Assembly: GCA_965279295.1 (NCBI GenBank)
Contig: CBDIHQ010000013.1
Length of the DNA: 64,000 bases
Strand: one strand, 5' to 3'
Source of the DNA: Aquabacter sp965279295
GTDB lineage: Bacteria > Pseudomonadota > Alphaproteobacteria > Rhizobiales > Xanthobacteraceae
Made by a program: the position numbers and the translations under genes. Shown here piece after piece: positions 26,078 through 36,619 of this stretch. Every line of letters starts with the position of its first letter. Positions within the stretch are counted from its first letter, which is position 1. The notes under the pieces are model-generated. The model was not told the DNA's origin. It searched no databases and saw nothing but the letters and a program-made list of their open reading frames with translations.

Positions 26078-29000
26078 TCAGAACTTGAGCGAGAATTGGG
26101 CGGTGAAGGCGTTTTGGGAGGCGTCGCCGGCGAGTTGGCCGGTGTAGTTGACCTGCAGGGTGGCAAGGTCGGAGAGGGCGTAGGCGAGGCCCGCGCCCAG
26201 CAGCAGGGTGTTTTGCGCGATCGGCACGCCGGAGATGGCGAACGGCGTCGCGCCGCTCTGGAACAGCATGGTCGCGGTCGGCGTGGTGTCGCCGAAGGCG
26301 TGCTGCCAGCCCAACGTCGCGCTCGGCGTCAGGGTCCGCCCGCCCAGCGACAGCGAGGTCGCGGCGCGCAGGCCCAGCGTGGTGTAGAGCGTGTTCTGGC
26401 TGTCGGTGCTGACGTTCAGCCCCGCCCCGTTGCTGGCAAGGCCGCTCTCGGCGAGGTTTCCGCCCGAGATGTTGAGGTAGGCGAGGCCCGCGAACGGCTC
26501 GAACGCATAGGCGCCGATGTTGAAGTCGTAGCCCACCTCGCCGAACACCTGCGTCGTGCCCAGCGTGTAGCCCGCGCTGGTCGACCCCGAGAAGCCGGGG
26601 AACACGATAGAGCGCGACACGCTGATGTCGTGCCAAGTGTAGGACGCCCCGCCGCGCAGCGCGAACGCCCCGAACTGGCCGCCGGCGTAGAACCCGATGT
26701 CGTAATTATCCATCGTGCCGGAGGAGTTGCGCGCGTCGACGTCGAACTGGGTCTGGCTGAACCCGGCCACCACGCCGGCCCGCACATTGTCCAGCACGCT
26801 GACGTCGAGACCGGCGAAGAACCCGCCCACCGTGCTGGAGATCGAGGCGGCATTGGTGTTGCCGAAGGCATTGCCCCAGCCGCCATAGCCCTGCATCCAC
26901 AGCGTCGGCGTCAGGTCCTGGCTCAGCTTGGTGTTGGCCGGGCCCGCCGCCTGCGCCGCATAGCTCAGCGCGGAGGCGCCCTGCGGCGTCACCGACTGGC
27001 GCAGCCGGGCGCCGACCGCATCGCGCAGATACGTGGATTCCTGCTGGATCACCGTGTTGATCGAGGGGTAGATCTCGCCGGTGAGCTGGTTGAACGCCGC
27101 CGGCACCTCGTTCGCCGCAAGCCCGAAGATCGCCTCGAACACCGGGCTTGCCGCGCCCAGCGCCTGCGCCGCCACAGCCACGTTGGCCTGGTTCGGCGTC
27201 TGGGCGTATTCCACGAAGTCGATGCCGGTATAGGTCAGCGTCAGATAGACGTTGGTCGCGTCATAGGTCAGTTCCGGGGTCAGGAACGCGAAGTTGGAGG
27301 TCACGTCCTCGCTGAACTGCCCGCTCACCCCGCCCGCGGCGGTCAGGATGGTGATCTGGCTCAGCGCGGGATAGCGCCCGTATTCCGCCAGAACCTCGAC
27401 ATGGGCGCTGGAGGACAGGGTCGCGGTGCCGGTGGCGATGATCAGGTCGTGGGCCCCCGCCGTGGTCACATCCACCTGGTAGAGCGCGCCGGCATTGAAC
27501 GCCACCGCCCCGTTGACCGTCAGGGTGCCCGGCGAGTAGCCCGGCGCCGCCGTGCCGCCGGTGTTGACCGTCAGGCCGCCGATGGTCGCCGTCCCGCCCA
27601 GGATGCCGCCGGCGTTGATGGCGAAATTGGAGGTGGTGGTGGAGGCTTGCTGAAGCTCAACCACGGTCTGGTCTACGGTTACGGCGCCGGTGAAGCCGCC
27701 CGGTGCGGTGAACAGGACCGTCCCGCCACCCTCGAACGTCACATTGCCAGCGCCTGAGATCGTGCCGGGGAATGTGTAGCTATCGGACCGGTTGAAGGCG
27801 AGGGTGGCGTTGTTCACCACGTTGCCCATGATCGTGCCGGACGCGCCGCCATTGCCCAGCTGGAGGGTGCCGGCATTGATCGTCGTTACGCCGCCGTAGA
27901 TGTTTTCACCCAACAGGACGAGGACGCCGTCGCCGGTCTTGGTCAGCCCGCCCTGGCCGGAAATCACGCCAGAAAGGGTTAGCGTATCCGCTGCTCCGGT
28001 AATCTCGAACGTGCCACCGGAGGCCCCCAGCGTCACCTCCCTTGCGCTGGCGAAGCTGGCGGAGGCGGCGAGCGTACCGCCGTTGAGCGCCAAGCCGGCG
28101 GGCGTCGCTCCGAGCGCGGTGTCCGCGCCCACCTTCAGTCGGCCGGCCTGGATGCTGGTGCCGCCCGCATAGGTGTTGGCGCCGTTGAGTTCCAGCGTTC
28201 CGGGGCCTGCCGCTATGAGCATCCCGGCCCCACCGAGGACCCCGGAAAGCGTCAACGTTTCGTTGGCCGCGACCGCGATACCGGCCGAACCGGCCAGAGT
28301 GATCGCGCGGGAGGTGGAGAATGAGGCAATGGCACCAAAGGTAGCGTCGGAGATGGCCAAACCGCCGGCCGCTGCGCCAAGGGCGATGTCGGATGCCACC
28401 TGCAGCGTGCCCGCGAGGATCTGCGTGCCACCCGCATAGCTATTCAGTCCGCTGAGTGTGATCACGCCCGTGCCGGTCTGCGTCACCAAGCCAGAGCCAG
28501 CGATGGCACCGTGGAAGTCCAATTGGTCGGCACGGTTGAACACCAAGGCTCCGTTGTTCAGCACGTCGCCGTCCAGCGAACCGCTTGTGCCGCCGTTACC
28601 GAGCCGGAGTGTGCCTGACACAATGGTCGTCAGGCCGAGAGAAACATTATCCCCGGTGAGGGTGAGAGTGCGGGAGCCCGCATGGATGAGCGCACCGCCC
28701 CCTGAGACACTGCCATCAAAACTCACGTCGTCGGAATTGTTAAACACCAGCGTGCCGTTGTTGGTCACATTCCCGGTGATGGAGCCGCCCACGTCGCCAT
28801 TGCCGACCTGGAGCGTGCCGGAGGCGATGATTGTCCCGCCCGTATAGGTGTTATCGCCTGTGAGGATGAGCGTGCCCGTCCCGATCTGCGCCAGGGTGCC
28901 GCTGCCGGAGATGGTGCCCGCGAAGACCAATTCGTCGCTTCGGTTGAACGCCAGGGTGCCGATCGTCAGCACGTCGCCGACAAGCGAGCCCGCAGTGCCC

Positions 29001-32000
29001 GCGTCGCCGATCTGAAGCGTGCCGGCGGCGATGATGGTCCCGCCCGTGTAGGTATTGGTCCCGACGAGGATGGTGGTGCCGGTTCCTGTCTGCAACACTG
29101 CGCCGTCGCCGGAAATGGCTCCCGAGAAGGTCGTGGCATCGCTGCGGTTGAAGGAGAGGACGCCATGGTTGGCGACGTCGCCGACGATGGAGCCGGAGGT
29201 CCCGCCATTGCCCAATTGCAGAGTGCCGGCCGCGATCACCGTGCCGCCGCCATAACTGTTCGTGCCGGTGAGAATGAGCGTCCCGAGGTCGCTTTTCTCC
29301 ATGCCCGAGGTGCCGGTGAGCTGCGCGGCGATCATGGCCTTGTAGCCGGCCCCGTCCGCCGTCCCGTCGCCGACGCGGATCGTCGTGGGCGCGCCGATGG
29401 CGCCGAGAGCGATGCTGTCCCCCTCCACCTGATAGCCATCGACGAAGAACTGCATGCCGGTAACGGCGATGACCCCGGCATCGTCGCTGACCGTCACGGT
29501 TCCGGCCGTACCCTGGAACACCGTGAAGCCGCTGCTCCAGGCGCGTGAAATGGTGCCGCTGGCGTTGGTCCAGTTGGTCAGAGGCCCCGCTGACCATGTG
29601 CCGCTACCGCCCGCGACGGTCTGCTGCGGTGTCGTGAAAGCGCCGTTCCAGAAGCCGGTGGAGTAAGGCGGGCTCTCGACGAAGAGGTTGACCTGGTTTG
29701 CCACCGACGTCTGCAAGCCGCCCTCATAGCCGGCCGGGAAGGTGCCGAGCGCAATCCCGTTATCGGTGAGCGTGCCGCCATAGCTGAAGATCCGGTAGAC
29801 ACCCGCGCCGAAGCCACCGACGCCGGTGACGTTCATGGTGCCGCCCAGCGTCAGGTCGCCGGTGACGTTGAATACGGCGGTCTGGCTCGGCGCATCCAGC
29901 GTGACATTTAGGCTCGACCCGGCAGCAAGGTTGAGGCCGCCCATGCTGAGACCCGCCGGCTGGGCGCCGGTGAGCGTGCCCCCGGTCTGCACGTTGACGG
30001 TACCGGCGATGCTGCCGCTGCCGCCAAGTGTCGCGAGATTCGCGACCGTGACATCGCCCGAGAGACGGCCCGCGACATCAAGCCCGCCAGCGGAAACCGC
30101 GGTGGTGCCGGTAAAGGTGTTGGTCCCTGTGAGGGTCAGAGTGCCGGTACCGGTCTTCGTCAGGCCGCCGCTGCCGGTCATATTGCCGTCGAACACGGTG
30201 TCGGCGGCGCCTCCCGAGGTCAGGTTGGCATTCAGCGTCACCTGGCCGGTTCCGGCGAGGGAGCCGACCGTCTCGTTGCCCGCCACGACGAACATTGCGC
30301 CGAACGCGACCGTCACAGCGCTTGTGTTGCCGATGGCATCGCCACCGGTGGCAATCAGGGTGCCGGTGTTGATGTTGGTCGCGCCACCATAGGTGTTGGC
30401 GCCGCCGCCCCCCAGGATCAAGGTGCCCGCACCCGTCTTGTCGAGGCCTCCCGTCCCGGAGATGGCGCCGGTCAGTTCCAGCGTTCGCGAGCCGTCCACC
30501 TGGAAGGTACCGCCGCCCGCGCCCCCCGACGGGGTCAAGGAGATCGTGCCGCCATAGGCGATGTTGCCGCTGGCCTGGAGCGTTCCCGCGCCCTCCAAGG
30601 AAAGGCCGCCGGAGCCGAGCGCCGCCGCACTGGACGCCTGCACGGTACCGCCGGTGATCGCAGCGCCGCCACTGAAGCTGTTGGTGCCTTCGAGGGTCAG
30701 CGTGCCCGTGCCGGTCTTGGTCAGGCCGCCCGCGCCGTCCAGCGCGCCGGAGAAGGCGGTGCTGCTGTTATCGCCGCCGACCGTCAGCCGGAAGCCGTTG
30801 AGCGCCACATGTCCTGCGCCCGCGAGCGATCCCACGGTCTCGTCCGCATCGGTCAGAACCAGCGCCGCGCCTGCGGCAATCGACAACGCCGATGTATCCG
30901 AAAGGGAGGCGCCGCCGCCGATCGCCAGCGTTCCGCCGGTGATGCCGGTTGCGCCGGTGAAGGTGTTGGTCCCGGTCATGGTCATGGTGCCGGTACCGGT
31001 CTTGGTGAGACCGCCGGTGCCGCTCATGATGCCGGAATAGACGCTGCTGCTGTTGTCCCCGCCGACGAAGAGCTGGTGGCTGTTGAGCGTGACGCCACCC
31101 GCCCCTGCGAGCGCACCGACCGTCTCGTTGGAATCCAGAAGTTCCAGCGAAGCGCCCGCCGCGATCGTCAGACCTGCGGTGTCGGACAGCGAGGAACCAC
31201 CGCCGATGGCGAGGCGCCCACCATCCACAATCGTCGCCCCGGAATAGGCATTGGTCCCCGTCAGGGTCATGGTGCCGGTGCCGGTCTTGGTCAGGCCGCC
31301 CGCGCCGTCCATGGCGCCGGCATAGGTGCTGTCAGCATGGGTGCCGCCGGTGGTCAGCGTGCCGTTCAGCGTCACCGCGCCGCTTCCTGCGAGCACACCG
31401 ATGGTCTCGGCTGCGTCGAGGATAAGGGCGGCGCCAGCCGTCACCGTAACAATACTTGTATCGCCGATGGCGTTGCCGCCGATGGCGCGCAGCGTGCCGG
31501 CGTCCACATTGGTCGCCCCCCCGTAGCTATTAGGCGTGCCGCTGCCGATCACCAATTCACCGGTACCGGTCTTGCTAAGGCTGCCGGTGCCGGAGATCAG
31601 CCCGGTAAGAGTGAGGATCATCCCGCCGTCCACTTGGAACGTGCCGCCGCCGGTGCCGGAGGCGGTCAGCGAGATGGCGGCGCCAGAGCCAAAGGTGGCG
31701 CTGGCCCGAAGCGTGCCGCTGCCCTCAAGCGCGAGGGCGCCGGAGCCGAGCGCGGCGGCGTCGGACACTTGCACAGTCCCCGCCGTGATGTTCGTGGCGC
31801 CGCTATAGGTGTTGGTGCCGTCGAGTGTCAGGGTGCCGGTGCCGGTCTTGGTCAGTCCACCCGTACCGTCCAGCGTGCCGGAATAGATCGTGCTGCTGTT
31901 GTCGCCTCCGGCGATGAGCCGAAAGCCATTCAGGGTCACGTCGCCCGCGCCGGCGAGCGAGCCCACGGTCTCGTCCCCATCCGTCAGGATCAGCGCCGCG

Positions 32001-35000
32001 CCCGCCGCGATGGTCAGGCTCGCCGTATCGGAGAGGGAGGTGCCTCCGCCGATCGCCAGCGTTCCGCCGGTGATATCGGTTCCACCGGTGAAGCTGTTGG
32101 CGCCGGTCACGGTCATTGTGCCGGTACCGGTCTTGGTCAGGCCGCCAGTGCCGCTCATGATACCGGAATAGCTGGTGCTACTGTTGTCGCCGCCGGCTAT
32201 CAGCCGGTAGCCATTCAGCAGCGCTTCGCCCGCGCCTGTCAGCGAGCCCACGGTCTCGTCCGCGCTCAGCAACTCAAGCGAGGCGCCCGAGGCGATGGTC
32301 AGGCCGCTGCTGTCGGAGAGCGAGGCGCCGCCGCCGATGGCGAGCCGCCCGCCATCCACCACCGTGGCACCGGTGTAGGTGTTGGCGCCGGTCATGGTCA
32401 TGGTGCCGGTGCCGACCTTGGTCAGCCCGCCGCTCTGCACGAGCCGCCCGGAGAAGGTGGTATCCGCATTGTTGCCGCCGGTGGTCAGGATCTGGCCGGA
32501 CGCGAGACGCACGGCGCCCGTTCCAGCCAGGGATCCGATCACTTCCGAATTGAGCACGCCGAAGGTGCCGGCGACGAGTACGGCGCTGGTGTCGCCGATG
32601 GCGGAGCCGCCGCTCGCGTTGATGATGCCACTCTCGATCGTGGTCGCGCCGGAATAGGTGTTCGTCCCGTTGAGCGTGATGGTCCCGGGTCCCTTCTGGA
32701 CCACGTCTCCGGCCCCGGAGATGCTGCTGGAGACGGTTATCGCGCTCTGACGAGCGAACGCCAGCGTCGCCCCCGACTGGACCAGTATGTCGCCGAGGAT
32801 TGTGCCCTCGGTGGCCAGAAGACCCGAGAGCTGAAGCGTACCGGCGGAAACCGTGGTTCCGCCGGTGTAGGTGTTGGTGCCGCTCAGGATGAGCGTGCCG
32901 AGGTCGGTCTTATTGAGTCCCGTCGTCCCGTCGAGAGACGCACTGATGGTGGCGACGTAGGACGCGCCTTGAGTGGTACCATCGCCCACACGGATCACGG
33001 TTTGTCCGGCGGCGGATGCGAGGGTGATCGGCGCCCCCTGGACGCTGTAGCCATCCACCGCGAATTGCATGCCGGTGGTGCTGATCGGCCCGCCGGTGCC
33101 GTCGACGGTGACAATGCCGGCTGCGCCCGAGAATACGGCGACATAGCCACCCCAGTCCGATGCCGCCCCGCCGGCGGTGGTCCAGTTGGTCGGCCCAACG
33201 CTCCATGTACCGTTGCCACCCACGGGCATGCCGCCGGTGAGGGTTTCGCCGTTCCAGAAACGAAGGCCGCCGCCGACGATCAGATTGACCTGGCTCGCCG
33301 TCACCTGGACGCTGAAGTCGAATGTGGACGGCGCAGTGCCGATTTCCAGGTCACCCGTCCCGATGCGGGTGGTGTAATCGATGATGCGGTAGACGCCGAG
33401 CGCCATTCCGCCCGTATCGGTGATGTTCAGCACACCATCCAAAGTGAGGGTGCCCGCCTGAAACACGGCGGTATTCAACACGCCGAGGTCCACATCGAGG
33501 TTCGAGCTGCCCGAGAGGGTCAGCGATGTCATCGAGAGGCCGTAACCTCCGCTGCTCGGAACCGCCAGGAGATGGCCGCCGTCGGCGATGATGACCGCCC
33601 CGGCTATGCTGGCCGTCCCCGTGCCACTGGTAATACCCTTGAGGGTGCCGCCGCTCTGTACGGTGACGGTGGCGCTGGTGAGCCCCACACCGGCACCGAT
33701 TTCGAGCATGCCGCTCTCCACCGTCACCGCGCCTGCGCTGTTCACGCCGGAGAGCGTCAGAATATTTCCCCCACGCTTCACGAGATCACCCGTGCCGGTG
33801 ACGGCATCGGTGAGCGCAAGGTCTGAGCCGGCCGCGCGGTTGAAGATCAAGGTGCCGCTATTGGCGACCGCGCCCTGGATCGAGCCGGTGGCGCCGCCGG
33901 CGCCCACCTGCAACGTGCCGGCGCTGATGGTTGTGCCCCCGCCGTAGGTATTGTCCCCCGACAGCACCAAGATGCCGGCGCCAATCTTGGTGAGGGCGCC
34001 CGCGCCGGAAATAACGCCGGAGAGAGTGGCGACACCGCCATTCGAGATGCTGCCGCCGCTGGCGCCGAGGACGATGGCTTCACCGATGGTGGTTGCAACA
34101 CTGACAGCGAGTGCGCCGCCGTCGAGCGTCAGGATTCCGGCGGAGAGGACATTCGTCGCGGCGATGCTCAGGGTGCCCGCCGTGACCGTGATGCCGCCGC
34201 TCATGGCGGCCTTGTTGCCGGCATTGCTCAGGGTCAGCGTGCCGGCGCCGGTCTTGGTGAGGGTGGCCGCCCCTGAGAGGACACCGGAAAGCGTCACGTC
34301 TGCGGCGTTGTCGAGCGTCGCGTTGCCCGTCAGTCCCACGGCGTTGTCGATGGTGCCGGCGGCTGTGACTGCCAATGTGGTTCCGGCGCCGAGCGATAGC
34401 GCCCCGGCACCGATGTTGCCGTCGCCGGCGATGGACAGGGTGCCGGAGGAGAGGGTGGTGGTGCCGCTGTAGCTGTTGCTGCCGGAGAGAACGATGGTGT
34501 TTCCACCATCGTTCGTCCAGCCGCTCACGACCAGGTTCCTGGCACCGCCACTCTCGGTGATGTTGCCGGCGAAGGTGGTCACCGCACCCGACAGGGTGGC
34601 GGGGGCGACGGTGGCAATCGTCGCATCACCCGCCAGGGTGATGGTGTTGGCGATGGTGCGGGTGGTTCCGCCAACGGCCAGCGTGGTGTTTGCAGACAGC
34701 GTGACGGCGCCGGTCCCCAGCGTGCTTGAGGCGGCGGCGGTGAGGGTGCCGCCGGTTACGGCGATGTCTCCCGTCATCGAGCCTGCATTGCTGAGGCTCA
34801 ACCCGCCCGAGCCGGCCTTCGTGAGCCCACCCGCTCCTGAAACAGCACCAAGGAGCGAGAGGTCGCCGACGGTGTCGATGGTGCCTCCGCCTGCCTCCAG
34901 AAGGATCGCCTGTGAAAGCGCAAAACTACCCGCGGCCGATGGCTTTTCCAACGTGCCGCCATCGAAGGTGATGGAGCCCGCACCGATGGAGCCGGCTCCG

Positions 35001-36619
35001 GAGAGAACGAGGCGCCCATCAAGGATTCGGGTCGACCACGCGGCCGCGCTGTTGCCGTTCGACAGCGTCAGCGTTCCCCCGCCGTCCTTCACCAAGACAC
35101 CGGCACCCGAGATGCCGCCCGCGATGGTGAAGCTGCCTGGCTGGTTGAAGATCACTACGCCCTGGTTGACGATGTCGCCCAATGCTCCAACCGCCGCGAG
35201 GTCCACGCCATCGACGGAACCATCGCCGAACTGAAGCGTGCCGCCGCTCTCGATGAAAGTGCCGCCGGTGTAGGAGTTGGCGCCGGTCAGCGTCAGGGTG
35301 CCGGTGCCGCGCTGCTCCAGGCTGCCGGGACCCGAAATGACGCCCGCGAAGGTGGAGGTCGCAGAATTGTCGAAGGCCAGTGTGCCGGAGATCGCGCCGA
35401 TATTGGTCGCCACGGGGCCGACGATGGAGCCGCCCTCGCCAATGATCAGGGTGCCCGCCAACACGGTGCCGCCGCTATAGGAATTGGCGCCGGTGAATTG
35501 CACCACGCGGCCGCCCTGAATGCGCACCGCGCCGCTGCCGGAGATCTCTCCGGTATAGTCGTAGACGCTAGGCGCGGTCGGCAGGTTGAACACCAACGTC
35601 GCGTTGTTTGTGACATTGCCCAAGAGGGAGCCGGCGGTGGTGCCGTCGCCGATCTGCACCGTGCCGCCGGTGATGGTCTTTGTCGCCGCCGAGAGGATGC
35701 CGAGGATGACGACCGTGCCGCTCTGGCTCTTGGTGAAGGTGCCAAGGCCTGTGACATCCCCGAGCGTCATGGTGGACACCAGGGTGTTGCGCAGATCGAG
35801 CGTCGCGCCGCTGGCGACGCTGACATCGCCGATGATCCCGCTCGGGAAGCTGCCGCTCCCGTTGCCGATTTGCAGCGTGCCCCCGGTTACGGTGGTGCCG
35901 CCGGAATAGGTGTTCAGGCCCAGCAGAATGACCATGCCGCTGCCGGTCTTCTCCAGGCTTCCCTCTCCGCTGATGACATGACCTGGCGGGGTCCCGCCAT
36001 AGGTGAAACTGGCCGAGCCCAGGGCGAAGACGACGCGTCCCGCATTCACGCCAACACCGGTGTCGATATCGCCGGCGATGGAGCCGGTGGTGCCATCGCC
36101 GATCTGGAGCGTCCCCCCGCCCGTAATGCTGCTGCCGCCGGCAAAGGTGTTACCGGCACCGCTGAGAACGAGGGTGCCGGCGCCGGCGTGTTCGAGGGCG
36201 CCGGCGGTGCCGGTGATGTTTCCGGAGAAGGTGACGGTACCGGTCCGGTCGAAAACCAGCGTGCCTGTGCTCGATCCATCGCCCAGGACCACGGCGCCGC
36301 TGGCAATGAAGCCATCAAAGCCGCCGGAGCCGTCGGCGACAACGAGTTTGGCGCCATTGAGGATGCTGGTGGCCCCGGTATAGAGATTGGCATTGGTGAA
36401 CGTCACCGTGCCGCCGCCGAGGATCTTCACGCCGCCCGCGCCGGAGATCACGTCAGCATAGACATAGCTGGTGTCGGGTCGGTTGAAGGCCAGGGACGCC
36501 CCTGTCATCACAGCAATGTTGCCCGTGACCGAGCCCTTCCCTGCGGTCGTCCCGTCGCCCACCTGAAGCGTGCCGCCCTGGACGCTCTTGGTGCCGCCGT
36601 TGCCGATGTCGCCAACCAC
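26078..36619 (-). CDS. Giant autotransporter, C-terminal part (repeat passenger and beta-barrel)
   Basis: This 3,513-codon frame is the C-terminal 70% of a surface autotransporter whose N-terminus lies in another frame upstream. The passenger is a long run of autotransporter-associated beta-strand repeats of the type GTLTLTGANTYTGGTTI...AGTLQIGDG, expected to fold as a right-handed beta-helix. A linker without repeats (about residues 3,040-3,210) precedes the outer-membrane beta-barrel of roughly 290 residues (SQDLTPTLWMQGYGGWGNAFG onward), which ends in the expected aromatic residue (FSLKF). A 377-residue segment is duplicated in tandem, and two WNG cassettes lie inside. The GTG counted as the start (36619) is only where the frame opens; without the upstream frameshift the product would have no signal peptide. 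Confidence 0.88.
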   Translation of the reverse strand: MVGDIGNGGTKSVQGGTLQVGDGTTAGKGSVTGNIAVMTGASLAFNRPDTSYVYADVISGAGGVKILGGGTVTFTNANLYTGATSILNGAKLVVADGSGGFDGFIASGAVVLGDGSSTGTLVFDRTGTVTFSGNITGTAGALEHAGAGTLVLSGAGNTFAGGSSITGGGTLQIGDGTTGSIAGDIDTGVGVNAGRVVFALGSASFTYGGTPPGHVISGEGSLEKTGSGMVILLGLNTYSGGTTVTGGTLQIGNGSGSFPSGIIGDVSVASGATLDLRNTLVSTMTLGDVTGLGTFTKSQSGTVVILGILSAATKTITGGTVQIGDGTTAGSLLGNVTNNATLVFNLPTAPSVYDYTGEISGSGAVRIQGGRVVQFTGANSYSGGTVLAGTLIIGEGGSIVGPVATNIGAISGTLAFDNSATSTFAGVISGPGSLEQRGTGTLTLTGANSYTGGTFIESGGTLQFGDGSVDGVDLAAVGALGDIVNQGVVIFNQPGSFTIAGGISGAGVLVKDGGGTLTLSNGNSAAAWSTRILDGRLVLSGAGSIGAGSITFDGGTLEKPSAAGSFALSQAILLEAGGGTIDTVGDLSLLGAVSGAGGLTKAGSGGLSLSNAGSMTGDIAVTGGTLTAAASSTLGTGAVTLSANTTLAVGGTTRTIANTITLAGDATIATVAPATLSGAVTTFAGNITESGGARNLVVSGWTNDGGNTIVLSGSNSYSGTTTLSSGTLSIAGDGNIGAGALSLGAGTTLAVTAAGTIDNAVGLTGNATLDNAADVTLSGVLSGAATLTKTGAGTLTLSNAGNKAAMSGGITVTAGTLSIAATNVLSAGILTLDGGALAVSVATTIGEAIVLGASGGSISNGGVATLSGVISGAGALTKIGAGILVLSGDNTYGGGTTISAGTLQVGAGGATGSIQGAVANSGTLIFNRAAGSDLALTDAVTGTGDLVKRGGNILTLSGVNSAGAVTVESGMLEIGAGVGLTSATVTVQSGGTLKGITSGTGTASIAGAVIIADGGHLLAVPSSGGYGLSMTSLTLSGSSNLDVDLGVLNTAVFQAGTLTLDGVLNITDTGGMALGVYRIIDYTTRIGTGDLEIGTAPSTFDFSVQVTASQVNLIVGGGLRFWNGETLTGGMPVGGNGTWSVGPTNWTTAGGAASDWGGYVAVFSGAAGIVTVDGTGGPISTTGMQFAVDGYSVQGAPITLASAAGQTVIRVGDGTTQGASYVATISASLDGTTGLNKTDLGTLILSGTNTYTGGTTVSAGTLQLSGLLATEGTILGDILVQSGATLAFARQSAITVSSSISGAGDVVQKGPGTITLNGTNTYSGATTIESGIINASGGSAIGDTSAVLVAGTFGVLNSEVIGSLAGTGAVRLASGQILTTGGNNADTTFSGRLVQSGGLTKVGTGTMTMTGANTYTGATVVDGGRLAIGGGASLSDSSGLTIASGASLELLSADETVGSLTGAGEALLNGYRLIAGGDNSSTSYSGIMSGTGGLTKTGTGTMTVTGANSFTGGTDITGGTLAIGGGTSLSDTASLTIAAGAALILTDGDETVGSLAGAGDVTLNGFRLIAGGDNSSTIYSGTLDGTGGLTKTGTGTLTLDGTNTYSGATNITAGTVQVSDAAALGSGALALEGSGTLRASATFGSGAAISLTASGTGGGTFQVDGGMILTLTGLISGTGSLSKTGTGELVIGSGTPNSYGGATNVDAGTLRAIGGNAIGDTSIVTVTAGAALILDAAETIGVLAGSGAVTLNGTLTTGGTHADSTYAGAMDGAGGLTKTGTGTMTLTGTNAYSGATIVDGGRLAIGGGSSLSDTAGLTIAAGASLELLDSNETVGALAGAGGVTLNSHQLFVGGDNSSSVYSGIMSGTGGLTKTGTGTMTMTGTNTFTGATGITGGTLAIGGGASLSDTSALSIAAGAALVLTDADETVGSLAGAGHVALNGFRLTVGGDNSSTAFSGALDGAGGLTKTGTGTLTLEGTNSFSGGAAITGGTVQASSAAALGSGGLSLEGAGTLQASGNIAYGGTISLTPSGGAGGGTFQVDGSRTLELTGAISGTGGLDKTGAGTLILGGGGANTYGGATNINTGTLIATGGDAIGNTSAVTVAFGAMFVVAGNETVGSLAGTGQVTLNANLTSGGAADTVFDGNMTGSGGLTKTGTGTLTLTGTNTFTGTTAVSAGGLDVAGRLSGDVTVANLATLGGSGSIAGTVNVQTGGTLTGAQPAGLSMGGLNLAAGSSLNVTLDAPSQTAVFNVTGDLTLGGTMNVTGVGGFGAGVYRIFSYGGTLTDNGIALGTFPAGYEGGLQTSVANQVNLFVESPPYSTGFWNGAFTTPQQTVAGGSGTWSAGPLTNWTNASGTISRAWSSGFTVFQGTAGTVTVSDDAGVIAVTGMQFFVDGYQVEGDSIALGAIGAPTTIRVGDGTADGAGYKAMIAAQLTGTSGMEKSDLGTLILTGTNSYGGGTVIAAGTLQLGNGGTSGSIVGDVANHGVLSFNRSDATTFSGAISGDGAVLQTGTGTTILVGTNTYTGGTIIAAGTLQIGDAGTAGSLVGDVLTIGTLAFNRSDELVFAGTISGSGTLAQIGTGTLILTGDNTYTGGTIIASGTLQVGNGDVGGSITGNVTNNGTLVFNNSDDVSFDGSVSGGGALIHAGSRTLTLTGDNVSLGLTTIVSGTLRLGNGGTSGSLDGDVLNNGALVFNRADQLDFHGAIAGSGLVTQTGTGVITLSGLNSYAGGTQILAGTLQVASDIALGAAAGGLAISDATFGAIASFSTSRAITLAGSAGIAVAANETLTLSGVLGGAGMLIAAGPGTLELNGANTYAGGTSIQAGRLKVGADTALGATPAGLALNGGTLAASASFASAREVTLGASGGTFEITGAADTLTLSGVISGQGGLTKTGDGVLVLLGENIYGGVTTINAGTLQLGNGGASGTIMGNVVNNATLAFNRSDSYTFPGTISGAGNVTFEGGGTVLFTAPGGFTGAVTVDQTVVELQQASTTTSNFAINAGGILGGTATIGGLTVNTGGTAAPGYSPGTLTVNGAVAFNAGALYQVDVTTAGAHDLIIATGTATLSSSAHVEVLAEYGRYPALSQITILTAAGGVSGQFSEDVTSNFAFLTPELTYDATNVYLTLTYTGIDFVEYAQTPNQANVAVAAQALGAASPVFEAIFGLAANEVPAAFNQLTGEIYPSINTVIQQESTYLRDAVGARLRQSVTPQGASALSYAAQAAGPANTKLSQDLTPTLWMQGYGGWGNAFGNTNAASISSTVGGFFAGLDVSVLDNVRAGVVAGFSQTQFDVDARNSSGTMDNYDIGFYAGGQFGAFALRGGASYTWHDISVSRSIVFPGFSGSTSAGYTLGTTQVFGEVGYDFNIGAYAFEPFAGLAYLNISGGNLAESGLASNGAGLNVSTDSQNTLYTTLGLRAATSLSLGGRTLTPSATLGWQHAFGDTTPTATMLFQSGATPFAISGVPIAQNTLLLGAGLAYALSDLATLQVNYTGQLAGDASQNAFTAQFSLKF
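28960..29653 (-). repeat. WNG cassette, third copy, in the giant autotransporter
   Basis: The segment beginning FWNGAFTTPQ (codon near 29653) and running through SGTWSAG, TNWTNASG, VTGMQFFVDGYQV and TTIRVGDGTADG is the third copy of a cassette also at about 33259 and 39027. Each copy has WNG, G-x-G-x-W, TNWT, a GMQF/GLRF strand, a (V/I)xG strand, then I(R/E)VG(D/T)G, and is followed by beta-strand repeats. The lower boundary is approximate because it grades into ordinary repeats. Confidence 0.6.
30070..32440 (-). repeat. Tandem duplication of about 1,131 bp (377 codons) in the autotransporter passenger
   Basis: Two adjacent units share the same order of sub-repeats: GGRLAIGGG, then a DETVGSLAGAG-type strand, then GGDNSST, then GGGTFQVDG, then SYGGATN/TYGGATN. 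GGRLAIGGG lies at about 32332 and again at about 31201, 1,131 bases apart; GTFQVDG lies at about 31628 and 30494, 1,134 bases apart, fitting one codon gained. The sequences have diverged at many synonymous and some replacement sites, so the duplication is not recent. Outer boundaries are approximate. Confidence 0.65.
32830..33259 (-). repeat. WNG cassette, second copy, in the giant autotransporter
   Basis: This copy begins FWNGETLTGG and continues through NGTWSVGPTNWTTAGG, a GMQFAVDGYSVQG strand, TVIRVGDGTTQG and GLNKTDLGTLILSGTNTY. It closely resembles the third copy near 29653, both in protein order and in DNA, and less closely the first near 39027. It marks the end of one array of beta-strand repeats and the beginning of another. 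Confidence 0.6.

Noticed and set aside
30809..33826. Plus-strand ORF of about 1,005 codons across the autotransporter
   Set aside because: It is antisense to a regular beta-strand repeat. Its Gly/Ala/Arg/His-rich sequence simply mirrors the repeats, it has no ribosome binding site and it matches no family. The same applies to 36570-39293 plus and 26096-27757 plus.
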